6,681 nucleotides of DNA, from NCBI GenBank assembly GCA_902803195.1, contig CADCOX010000152.1, forward strand, positions 1 to 6,681, written 5' to 3'. The stretch is from an uncultured Bacteroidales bacterium (GTDB lineage: Bacteria; Bacteroidota; Bacteroidia; Bacteroidales; Bacteroidaceae). Positions within the stretch are counted from its first letter, which is position 1, and the number at the start of each line of letters is the position of its first letter. Position numbers and translations under genes: made by a program. The notes under the pieces are model-generated. The model was not told the DNA's origin, searched no databases, and saw only the letters and a list, made by a program, of their open reading frames with translations. Below, one piece after another: positions 1 through 6,266 of this stretch.

Positions 1-571
1 TGAGGGTCAGCGTAGCACCTTTAGCGACGACAAGGCTATCGTAGATGACGATGGGACGCCTTGGAGTGAACGTGGTGTCAGACAATAGAGTACGTGCCTT
101 TAGAAAATAAGCGTTACGCCCCACGACAACAAGCGGTACGCGTTGTTCGACGCCACTCTCAAGGCGCAGGACGAGGGCATCGGTAACCTCGCATGGGTCG
201 TCGGTAGTGAATTCGGGAAGCGTCACCTCGGCACGAACGATGATGCTGTCACGACGAAAGATGTCGAAATCGCCTACACGATTGGCGGCTGAACGACTCA
301 TGTCCTGCCCATCAATGTTCAGGCGAAAAGGACTGCTGGCACCACCTTCGAGCCACGCCTCGATAATGCGTACGCCTCGGTCGCCCCGATTGTAGATGGC
401 CAGCGTCTGCGTGCTGGAGGGGACGGTGGCCAGTAGGGTATCAAAGCGGATTGTGTCGGAACTGAACTGCAGCGTAGCTGAGCGGTCGGTGGTGAACGAA
501 TCGTAGTCGTCGCACGCCGCGAGCCAACAGCTCACGACGGCGACCAAAACTATGATGCACTTCTTATACAT
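1..571 (-). CDS. Predicted surface lipoprotein of unknown function, N-terminal 190 residues (runs off the left edge)
   Basis: The leftward reading frame starts with ATG at 571-569 and stays open to position 1, so only the first 190 residues are visible. Seen: a lipoprotein signal peptide (MYKKC, a hydrophobic core, then the lipobox LAAC with Cys20) followed at once by acidic residues (DDYD). Acidic residues just after the lipidated Cys are known in Bacteroidota surface-exposed lipoproteins, so an outer-surface location is inferred. Residues about 33-155 alternate short hydrophobic and polar strands (for example LQFSSDTIRFDTLLATVPS, then LAIYNRGDRGVRI and SPFRLNIDG), which looks like a beta-sandwich of the Ig/ASH type. 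From memory, related Bacteroidales lipoproteins continue into a right-handed beta-helix, but that part lies outside the window. The start overlaps the pepD stop by 8 bp, which points to co-transcription and translational coupling with pepD. No enzymatic motif is visible and I assign no function. Confidence 0.85.
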   Translation of the reverse strand, partial: MYKKCIIVLVAVVSCWLAACDDYDSFTTDRSATLQFSSDTIRFDTLLATVPSSTQTLAIYNRGDRGVRIIEAWLEGGASSPFRLNIDGQDMSRSAANRVGDFDIFRRDSIIVRAEVTLPEFTTDDPCEVTDALVLRLESGVEQRVPLVVVGRNAYFLKARTLLSDTTFTPRRPIVIYDSLVVAKGATLTL

Positions 572-2009
572 TCTCGAGGATGGCAAGGAGATGACGCCAG
601 ACCATGTCGACGGTGGGGATGAGCAGGCGCTCGTCAGGCGAATGGACGCCACGGAGCGTAGGGCCGAAGCTGACCATGTCGAGGCCAGGATACTTCTCGG
701 AGAAAAGGCCGCACTCAAGGCCTGCGTGGATGCCACGAACGACAGGCTCCTTGTGGAAGAGGCGAACGTATTGCTCACGGCTGATGCGGAGGAGTTCGCT
801 CTTGGGATTCATCGCCCATCCAGGATAACCCTCGCCTATCTCGACCTCGGCACCTGCGAGTTCGAAGACAGCGGCAACGGTATGAGCCATATTCAGTCGG
901 TTGGAGAGGAAGGAGCTGCGCTGGCTACTGTTGACGAAGATGACGCCCGGCTCGGTCTGACGAATGCTGGCCAAGTTGCTGCTGGTCTCAACGAGCGGGA
1001 TGTCCTGACTCATGGCGTAGACGCCGTTGTCGACACCCTGTAGGGCTAGGATGAGACGGCGGTTGACGTCCTCGGGGAGGACAGTAGCTGCTGCATCGGC
1101 ACTCTCAAGCAGGAACTCCATCGTAGGTTCAGTCGTGCTGAACTCCTCTTGAGCCGCTGCGGCAAGGAGATTCCATTGCACGCGCGCCTGTTCCTTATAT
1201 TTAAAGGGGATGCAAACGAGACAAGATGCTTCGCGCGGAATGGCGTTGTGAAGGCCGCCCGCCTGGATATCGCTAAGGCGAAGTCCCCAAGCCTTAAGGC
1301 CATCGTAGAGATAGCGAGCAAGGAGTTTGTTGGCATTGGCGCGTTTCTTGTCGATATCATCGCCACTATGACCACCCGTGAGGCCTTTGACCGTAAGGCG
1401 AAGGAAAAAGGCATCGGCAGGAGCCGCCTCGGGCGTGAAGCGGAACGTGGCCGTCGTGCGACAACCACCCGCACAACTGACGAAAATCTCGCCCTCATCC
1501 TCGGAGTCGAGGTTGATGAGCATCTGCCCTGTCATGAAGCCGGGCTGCATCCCCTCTGCACCTGTGAGGCCCGTCTCTTCGTCACGCGTAAAGACACACT
1601 CGAGCGGGCCATGCTTGATTGTATCGTCGGTAAGGATGGCCATCTCCATAGCGCATCCTATACCATCGTCAGCGCCGAGGGTAGTTCCCTTGGCACGCAT
1701 CCATTCGCCGTCGATGTAGGTCTGAATGGCATCCTTGTCGAAATCGAAGTCGACATCGGCATTCTTCTCGCATACCATGTCCATGTGGCTCTGCAGGATG
1801 ATAGTGGGGCGGTTCTCCATTCCAAGGGTAGCAGGCTTGCGGATGAGGACGTTTCCCGCAGCGTCGACCAAGGTCTCAAGACCCAAGCTTTCGCCAAAGT
1901 CCTTGAGGAAGGCTATCATTTTCTCCTCGCGCTTGGATGGGCGAGGAACAGCATTAATACGTGCGAACATCTCGAAGACGTGAGCAGGGCGTAGTTCTGT
2001 TTTTTCCAT
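564..2009 (-). CDS. pepD: Aminoacyl-histidine dipeptidase (Xaa-His dipeptidase, peptidase family M20C)
   Basis: A cytosolic two-zinc metallopeptidase that hydrolyses dipeptides such as Xaa-His (carnosine-like) and other unblocked dipeptides, serving peptide nitrogen recycling. The 481-residue length matches the family. All the expected metal and catalytic residues are visible, at a constant offset of -5 from the numbering I recall for the characterised PepD enzymes: His75 and Asp77 in SHMDMV, Asp114 in LGADDGIG, the catalytic Glu144 and metal ligand Glu145 in RDEETGLTGA, Asp168 in NLDSED, and His456 in RGVHSPDER. The lid/dimerisation domain lies at about residues 185-375, with GLTGGHSGDDI (209-219) as its landmark. 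The ATG at 2009 is favoured because it gives the normal N-terminus of the family (an ELRPAHVFEMFARI-like start). No clear TAnnTTTG promoter was found for it in the divergent region. It overlaps the downstream lipoprotein start by 8 bp. No residue is missing, so I expect an active enzyme. Confidence 0.97.
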   Translation of the reverse strand: MEKTELRPAHVFEMFARINAVPRPSKREEKMIAFLKDFGESLGLETLVDAAGNVLIRKPATLGMENRPTIILQSHMDMVCEKNADVDFDFDKDAIQTYIDGEWMRAKGTTLGADDGIGCAMEMAILTDDTIKHGPLECVFTRDEETGLTGAEGMQPGFMTGQMLINLDSEDEGEIFVSCAGGCRTTATFRFTPEAAPADAFFLRLTVKGLTGGHSGDDIDKKRANANKLLARYLYDGLKAWGLRLSDIQAGGLHNAIPREASCLVCIPFKYKEQARVQWNLLAAAAQEEFSTTEPTMEFLLESADAAATVLPEDVNRRLILALQGVDNGVYAMSQDIPLVETSSNLASIRQTEPGVIFVNSSQRSSFLSNRLNMAHTVAAVFELAGAEVEIGEGYPGWAMNPKSELLRISREQYVRLFHKEPVVRGIHAGLECGLFSEKYPGLDMVSFGPTLRGVHSPDERLLIPTVDMVWRHLLAILENV

Positions 2010-2049
2010 TGAAGTAGTGTTATTTTAGGTTAAAGTCGGTCGAAAAGGG

Positions 2050-2079
2050 TTGTCAGCTTGAAAGAATACACTATCTTTG
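2050..2079 (+). promoter_or_regulatory. Bacteroidota-type promoter for the rightward operon
   Basis: TTG at 2050-2052, a 19-bp spacer, and TATCTTTG at 2072-2079 match the Bacteroidota primary sigma factor consensus (TTTG near -33, TAnnTTTG near -7) exactly in the -7 box. Transcription would begin at about 2084-2088, giving a leader of roughly 25 nt before the ATG at 2110. This also argues against the TTG start at 2077, which lies inside the -7 box and so would not be transcribed. Confidence 0.8.
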
Positions 2080-2109
2080 CAAAACTTTTACTACAATATA
2101 ACGCACGAA

Positions 2110-2334
2110 ATGCTGAAAATATTGCTTTTGACTGCAGGAATTATTGCTATTGCCATCGCTTTACTGGCGCTGAAATTGCTCGTTCGTGGCGACGCTCGAG
2201 GGCCAATGACCCACATAGGCGCTTCGAAAGCCATGCGCGAACGGGGCATTCATTGCGTTGAGAGCATGGATGCCATTGAGCGCTACCACTTGAAAACCCG
2301 CAAGCATGCGAGGGAAAAGGTGGAGAAGTTGTGA
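2110..2334 (+). CDS. Small single-pass membrane protein of unknown function (74 aa)
   Basis: The first ATG after the promoter lies at 2110 and gives 74 residues; a longer frame from TTG 2077 is rejected because that codon sits in the -7 box. Residues 3-24 (ILLLTAGIIAIAIALLALKLL) form one strong transmembrane helix, with Arg26 and other basic residues after it. The soluble tail holds a compact segment, THIGASKAMRERGIHC (34-49), then VESMDAIER. I recall short Bacteroidetes proteins annotated as 'membrane or secreted protein' with a similar arrangement (one helix, then a THVGxNKAL...GI.C..SQD-like segment), so this is probably a conserved family, but its function is unknown to me. The tail is very basic and its last residues (KVEKL) lie in a short direct repeat that also covers the stop codon, so the extreme C-terminus may be a repeat-driven extension. 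It is the first gene after the promoter, 46-52 bp before the OmpH-like gene. Confidence 0.7.
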   Translation: MLKILLLTAGIIAIAIALLALKLLVRGDARGPMTHIGASKAMRERGIHCVESMDAIERYHLKTRKHAREKVEKL

Positions 2335-2347
2335 AGTGGAGAAGTTG
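2320..2347 (+). repeat. Two-copy 12-bp direct repeat with 16-bp period spanning a stop codon
   Basis: GTGGAGAAGTTG occurs at 2320-2331 and again at 2336-2347, separated by TGAA, with a degenerate continuation (AAAGGTTGA) after it. The first copy encodes the last residues of the 74-residue protein and the stop TGA (2332-2334) lies in the spacer. Purine-rich AGTTGAGAAG-like runs between genes are familiar in Bacteroidales genomes; this is a small example. Confidence 0.75.
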
Positions 2348-2386
2348 AAAGGTTGATAATTGAAAATTAGATATCTATAAATGATT

Positions 2387-3013
2387 ATGAAAAAACTCCT
2401 TATCCTTGCGCTCGGAGTAGTAGCTCTGACCGCTTGCAACAGTAACAAAGAGGGCGACGCGCCCGAGAACACCGCATCCTCTAAGGTGGAATCGACGGGG
2501 CTGAAGATTGCTTATGTCGAAGTGGACAGCCTGATGAGCCAATACCAGTTCTGCAAGGACCACAACTTGCTGCTCAATCAGAAAGGCGAGAACGCCCAAA
2601 AGACACTTGCCGAGAAGCAGCGTGCCCTCCAGAATCATGCTAATGCGCTTCAGAAGAAATACGAGAGTAACGGCTTCACCACTCGCGATGAACTGGAACG
2701 CGCTCAGAACGCACTTGCTCGCGAGCAGCAGGATCTAGCCGAACTGGAGCAGCGACTGATGAACGAGCTGGGCAATGAGCAAGCTCAACTGACGCTTGAG
2801 ATGCGCGATTCCATCCAGGCCTTCCTCAAGACCTACAACAAGGGCAAGAAGTACGACTACATCCTCTCGCGTTCAGGCGATAACATCCTGCTGGCCAACC
2901 CAAAGTACGACATCACGAAGGAAGTGGTAGCAGGACTGAACAAGCGCTACAAGGCTAAGCCCGAGGTGAAGAAGGCTACTGCCGAATCGGCTGGCGACAA
3001 CAAGAAGAAATAA
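2387..3013 (+). CDS. OmpH/Skp-family periplasmic chaperone-like lipoprotein
   Basis: A 208-residue protein with a textbook lipoprotein signal: MKKLLILALGVVALTAC, lipobox LTAC with Cys17. An in-frame ATG two codons earlier (2381) would give MIMKK; the start at 2387 is preferred because it gives the usual Lys-Lys signal peptide. After a flexible linker (about 18-37) comes the OmpH signature beta strand LKIAYVEVDSLMSQY (39-53), then a long Gln/Glu/Ala-rich coiled coil (about 65-145), and a return segment YDYILSRSGDNILLANPKYDIT (156-177) ending in an amphipathic helix, as in Skp/OmpH proteins. Skp trimers hold unfolded outer-membrane proteins in the periplasm. Skp of enterobacteria is soluble, so lipid anchoring is a difference from the model protein, although lipidated OmpH-like proteins do occur in Bacteroidota. 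The Lys-rich tail (KPEVKKATAESAGDNKKK) is probably disordered. It lies 13 bp before prmA. Its client range and leaflet are not readable from the sequence. Confidence 0.9.
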   Translation: MKKLLILALGVVALTACNSNKEGDAPENTASSKVESTGLKIAYVEVDSLMSQYQFCKDHNLLLNQKGENAQKTLAEKQRALQNHANALQKKYESNGFTTRDELERAQNALAREQQDLAELEQRLMNELGNEQAQLTLEMRDSIQAFLKTYNKGKKYDYILSRSGDNILLANPKYDITKEVVAGLNKRYKAKPEVKKATAESAGDNKKK

Positions 3014-3026
3014 AGAAGTCAAAGCG

Positions 3027-3869
3027 ATGAAGTATTTCGAAGTCCGTTTCGAAATCACGCCTTATACCGAGGCGGCTGGCGATGTGCTGGCCGCCTCGCT
3101 GGCAGACATCGGGTTCGAGACGTTCGAGCCTACTGATACGGGGCTGACGGCCTATATACAGCAATCTTTCTACGACGAAATGGCTGTACAGGATGTCATC
3201 AACGATGTCTGCTCGACGTTCGAAGCTTTTGCTCTGGCCATCACCTTCAGCTGCCAACCGGTTCCCGACGAGAACTGGAATGCCACATGGGAGGCTGAAC
3301 ATCATTTCGAGCCTATCCATATCCTCGAAGGCCTGGACATACAGATCGTCCCTCGGCAGGCCTTCGGCAGCGGCGAACATGCCACGACGCGCATGATCCT
3401 CGGTCTGCTGACCGCTACCGAGGCTGACGGCTCTCCCCTACTCCCTCTTCATGGCGCTACGGTCATTGACGCAGGTTGCGGTACGGGCGTGCTCGGCATA
3501 GCGGCACTCAAGTTGGGTGCGGCCCAAGTATTTGCCTACGATATCGACGAATGGAGCGTGCGCAACACGCTGGACAATATGGCTTTGAATGGCGTCGAAG
3601 CCATCGTCGTCGAAGGCGATGTAAGCGCTTTGGCTACAGCCCCTCAGGCCGACATTCTGCTGGCCAACATCAACCGCAACATTCTGCTGGCCGACATGCC
3701 TGCCTTTGTCGGCTGCCTAAAGTCCGACGGACACCTCGTCCTGAGCGGTTTTCTCGAGGAGGATGTGGAGCCATTGACCCAACGTGCCACGGCACTCGGA
3801 ATGGAGCTGCACGACCAACGAAGCTACGAGGGATGGCAGGCCCTGCATTTCATCAAACAGAACAACTGA
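3027..3869 (+). CDS. prmA: Ribosomal protein L11 methyltransferase
   Basis: A cytoplasmic S-adenosylmethionine-dependent enzyme that methylates ribosomal protein L11 (in E. coli the N-terminus and two lysines become trimethylated). The 280-residue length is normal for the family. Seen: a small alpha/beta substrate-recognition domain at about residues 1-70; the linker landmark DENWNATWEAEHHFEP (81-96); the PrmA signature AFGSGEHATTRMIL (112-125); the AdoMet-binding motif I VIDAGCGTGVLGIAAL (146-161); the acidic motif II YDID (171-174); and NIN (214-216) in the position of the NPPY-like motif typical of PrmA. Neighbours are the OmpH-like gene 13 bp upstream and fbp 6 bp downstream, so it is surely co-transcribed with both. 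No Shine-Dalgarno sequence is evident, as usual in this phylum. Nothing is missing or truncated. Confidence 0.97.
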   Translation: MKYFEVRFEITPYTEAAGDVLAASLADIGFETFEPTDTGLTAYIQQSFYDEMAVQDVINDVCSTFEAFALAITFSCQPVPDENWNATWEAEHHFEPIHILEGLDIQIVPRQAFGSGEHATTRMILGLLTATEADGSPLLPLHGATVIDAGCGTGVLGIAALKLGAAQVFAYDIDEWSVRNTLDNMALNGVEAIVVEGDVSALATAPQADILLANINRNILLADMPAFVGCLKSDGHLVLSGFLEEDVEPLTQRATALGMELHDQRSYEGWQALHFIKQNN

Positions 3870-3875
3870 ACCCCT

Positions 3876-5864
3876 ATGAGCCAACGAATAGAAACCGACC
3901 TGCGCGTGCTGCAGTTGCTCGCACAAAGTTTCCCCAACATAGCTGCCGCCTCGACCGAGATCATCAACCTCGAAGCTATCCTGAACCTACCCAAGGGAAC
4001 CGAACATTTCATGGCAGACATCCATGGCGAATACGAGGCTTTCCTGCACATCCTGAAGAATGCGTCGGGACGAATCAAGCGTAAGATCAAAGAGCTCTTT
4101 GGCGATACCCTTAACGACGAGGAGGTGCGCGAGCTGTGCACTCTCATCTACTACCCCGAACAGAAGTTAGAGATCATCAAGAACCAAACTGAGCACTCAG
4201 AGGCAGACGCCTCGTTTTACGCCACTACGCTCCAACGACTGGTGAAAGTGTGCCAGACGGTTTCATCGAAATACACCCGCTCGAAGGTACGCAAGGCACT
4301 CCCTCCGGAGTTCGCCTACATCATCGAAGAGTTGCTGCACGAATCACAATCGGACATCAACAAACAAGCCTACTTCGACGGCATCGTCGAGAGCATCGTA
4401 TCCACGGGACGTGCCGATGCGTTCATCATCGCCATCTCCGACGTCATCCAACGACTGGCTGTCGATCAGCTGCACATCCTCGGCGATATCTTCGACCGCG
4501 GCCCAGGCGCTCACATCATCATGGACCGCCTCTGCGAGCATCACAACTTCGACATCCAATGGGGTAACCACGATGCGCTATGGATGGGCGCTGCCGCTGG
4601 CAACGATTGCTGCATCGCCAACGTGCTGCGCTTGTCGCTTCGCTATGGCAACCTGCAGACGCTCGAAGACGGCTATGGCATCAACCTCGTGCCGCTGGCC
4701 ACCTTCGCCATGGAGACCTATGCCGACGATCCGTGTGACCTCTTCGGACCTCGTCTGGACAAGGACGACACGACCCACAACGAGAAGACCCGCCGACTCA
4801 TCGCACAGATGCACAAGGCCATCAGCATCATCCAGTTCAAGTTGGAGGCACAGATGATCCTGCGCCGACCTGAATGGCAGATGAACGACCGTCTGGTGCT
4901 TCAGAACATCGACACACAACGGGGTGTCTACTCATGTGATGGCGTGGATTATGAGATGACCGATACGTTCTTCCCCACCCTGAATGCCGCTCATCCCTTC
5001 GAGCTCACGCCGGAGGAGGCAGAATTGGTCAAGCAGCTGCACCATTCGTTCCGCATTAGCGACAAACTGCAGAAACATATCCAATGCCTGTTCACACATG
5101 GATGCATGTACGCCATCTACAATGGCAACCTACTCTTCCATGCCAGCGTGCCCTTAAATGCTGACGGTTCGCTCAAGGAGGTGGACCTCAACGGACATCG
5201 GTATAGTGGCCGCGACCTCCTACACCACATCGGGATGACCATGCGTGCAGCCTTCAATGCCGACACGCCTCATGACGAGCGTCAGTTCGCCAAGGACTAC
5301 TTCTGGTACCTCTGGTGCGGACAGGACTCCCCGCTCTTCGACAAGGACCGCATGGCCACCTTCGAGCGCTATTTTCTTCGTGACAAACGGACGCACGAGG
5401 AAAAGAAAGGCTACTACTACCAGTTGCGCAACAACGCCGAGGTATGCGACCGAATCCTCGATGCTTTTGGCGTCGAAGGCAGCCATCGACACATCATCAA
5501 CGGGCATGTGCCCGTACGCGTAGCAGGCGGCGAAAGCCCCATCAAAGCAGACGGCCGACTGATGGTCATCGACGGCGGACTCTCCAAGGCCTATCACGAT
5601 ACGACAGGCATCGCAGGCTACACGCTCGTCTACCACAGTCGCGGCTTCGAACTCATTCAGCATGAGCCATTCACGAGCGCCAAGGAAGCCATTCGCCAAG
5701 GAACGGACATCCGCAGTTCAAAACAGATTGTCGAACTCAGCGGACGGCGTTTGCGTGTGCGCGATACCGATAAAGGTCACGAGCTAATGGCGCAGATCGA
5801 GGAACTCAAGGAGTTGCTCTATGCCTATCGTCATGGCATCTTGAAGGAACGCGCCCTGAAATAA
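3876..5864 (+). CDS. fbp: Fructose-1,6-bisphosphatase, class III
   Basis: Hydrolyses fructose-1,6-bisphosphate to fructose-6-phosphate, the committed step of gluconeogenesis, in the cytoplasm. The 662 residues fit the class III (Firmicutes/Bacteroidetes) type, which belongs to the calcineurin-like metallophosphatases and is unrelated to the classical class I enzyme. Seen: N-terminal INLEAILNLPKGTEHFMADIHGEYEAF (30-56), whose ADIHG carries the metal ligands Asp48 and His50; LGDIFDRGP (202-210) with Asp204 and Asp207; GNHDALWMG (230-238) with Asn231, His232 and Asp233; FHASVP (421-426); NGHVPV (542-547) with His544; and IDGGLSKAYH (565-574). The region between about 245 and 400 is the family-specific insertion. 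It begins 6 bp after prmA with no visible Shine-Dalgarno sequence, implying translation linked to the gene before. No terminator is evident after the stop; a repeat array begins 48 bp downstream. Confidence 0.97.
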   Translation: MSQRIETDLRVLQLLAQSFPNIAAASTEIINLEAILNLPKGTEHFMADIHGEYEAFLHILKNASGRIKRKIKELFGDTLNDEEVRELCTLIYYPEQKLEIIKNQTEHSEADASFYATTLQRLVKVCQTVSSKYTRSKVRKALPPEFAYIIEELLHESQSDINKQAYFDGIVESIVSTGRADAFIIAISDVIQRLAVDQLHILGDIFDRGPGAHIIMDRLCEHHNFDIQWGNHDALWMGAAAGNDCCIANVLRLSLRYGNLQTLEDGYGINLVPLATFAMETYADDPCDLFGPRLDKDDTTHNEKTRRLIAQMHKAISIIQFKLEAQMILRRPEWQMNDRLVLQNIDTQRGVYSCDGVDYEMTDTFFPTLNAAHPFELTPEEAELVKQLHHSFRISDKLQKHIQCLFTHGCMYAIYNGNLLFHASVPLNADGSLKEVDLNGHRYSGRDLLHHIGMTMRAAFNADTPHDERQFAKDYFWYLWCGQDSPLFDKDRMATFERYFLRDKRTHEEKKGYYYQLRNNAEVCDRILDAFGVEGSHRHIINGHVPVRVAGGESPIKADGRLMVIDGGLSKAYHDTTGIAGYTLVYHSRGFELIQHEPFTSAKEAIRQGTDIRSSKQIVELSGRRLRVRDTDKGHELMAQIEELKELLYAYRHGILKERALK

Positions 5865-5912
5865 GTAGGTGACATCGTCCCGAGCATGACAAATCCTGCT
5901 TTGTAACCCTTC

Positions 5913-6088
5913 GAGCCTGTACGTCCATATGTGTGAGCCTGCACGTCTATATGTGTGAGCCTGCGCGTCCATATGTGTAAGCCTGCGCGTCCATATGTGT
6001 AAGCCTGCGCGTCCATATGTGTGAGCCTGCGCGTCCATATGTGTGAGACTGCGCGTCCATATGTGTGAGACTGCGCGTCCATATGTGA
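5913..6088. repeat. Eight-unit 22-bp tandem repeat array
   Basis: Eight head-to-tail units of exactly 22 bp, starting at 5913, 5935, 5957, 5979, 6001, 6023, 6045 and 6067 (the last differs in its final base). Each begins GAGCCTGC or a close variant and ends CATATGTGT. Variation is non-random: units 1 and 2 carry TACG or CACG where the rest have CGCG, and unit 2 also has CTATATG for CCATATG; units 4 and 5 begin AA instead of GA; units 7 and 8 have GAGAC instead of GAGCC. Adjacent units share variants, which is the mark of growth by local duplication. There are no spacers, so it is not CRISPR. It may be a variable-number minisatellite-like array, a mini-transposable element core, or a protein-binding array; the sequence does not decide. 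Confidence 0.97.
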
Positions 6089-6162
6089 AGGTCACACAGC
6101 AAAGAACAATCTCGCTGCTAAAGAAAACGAATTGCAAAAAAGATTAAAAACCAGGCAAAAAC

Positions 6163-6194
6163 TTTGGCCATTTCAAAAGAAAGTTGTACTTTTG
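6163..6194 (+). promoter_or_regulatory. Bacteroidota-type promoter for rplU-rpmA
   Basis: TTTG at 6163-6166, a 20-bp spacer and TACTTTTG at 6187-6194 match both boxes of the Bacteroidota sigma consensus. An A-rich tract lies immediately upstream (6121-6162). Transcription should begin at about 6199-6203, leaving a leader of roughly 85-90 nt, long for a gene whose start needs none, consistent with a regulatory leader. Confidence 0.88.
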
Positions 6195-6203
6195 CGGCCG
6201 ATT

Positions 6204-6266
6204 TGAGACCGAAGGGGCTCAGTAAAGCGGCACCACGAAGGTAGCCCGCCTCACGGTAAAACCCGT
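6204..6266 (+). promoter_or_regulatory. Structured 5' leader of rplU, candidate ribosomal-protein autoregulatory RNA
   Basis: Three consecutive hairpins can be drawn by hand. P1 (6204-6221): TGAG pairs with CTCA, an A-G mismatch, CC with GG, and a GAAG loop. P2 (6227-6249): GC, GGC and ACC pair with GGT, GCC and GC around an ACGAA loop, with single bulges at A6243 and C6247. P3 (6253-6266): ACGG pairs with CCGT around a six-base loop. An unpaired A-rich stretch then leads to the start codon at 6287. Ribosomal-protein genes often carry such leaders, bound by one of the encoded proteins to shut off translation; that role here is inferred. No intrinsic terminator is seen, so control would more likely be translational. 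Confidence 0.5.

Noticed and set aside
1149..1994. 281-codon open frame on the + strand opposite pepD
   Set aside because: It lies entirely antisense to pepD, which has every catalytic residue of its family; the predicted product has no recognisable motif. It is a shadow of GC-rich codon use.
2010..2080. Promoter for pepD on the minus strand
   Set aside because: I searched for TAnnTTTG in the leftward direction and found only poor partial matches, so none is annotated.
2077..2109. Upstream TTG start that extends the small membrane protein by 11 residues
   Set aside because: The TTG is part of the -7 promoter box, upstream of the likely transcription start; the ATG at 2110 gives a proper N-terminal membrane helix.
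3476..4084. 202-codon + frame overlapping prmA and fbp
   Set aside because: It is out of frame with both well-recognised genes and is Arg/Pro/His-rich in the way typical of shadow frames.
5865..5912. Intrinsic terminator after fbp
   Set aside because: No GC-rich stem followed by a T-run could be found; any termination there would have to use another mechanism.
5935..6044. TATGTGTG in each repeat unit as multiple -7 promoter boxes
   Set aside because: It differs from TAnnTTTG at an important T, and no TTTG box lies at the right distance in the repeat.
5913..6088. CRISPR array
   Set aside because: The units are contiguous with no unique spacers, the period is 22 bp, and no cas genes are present.
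5784..6137. 117-codon leftward frame with a repeated HIWTR/THMDAQ pattern, and an 83-codon frame in another phase
   Set aside because: Both are produced by the 22-bp repeat having no stop codon on the minus strand; they run into fbp antisense and show no start signal or promoter.
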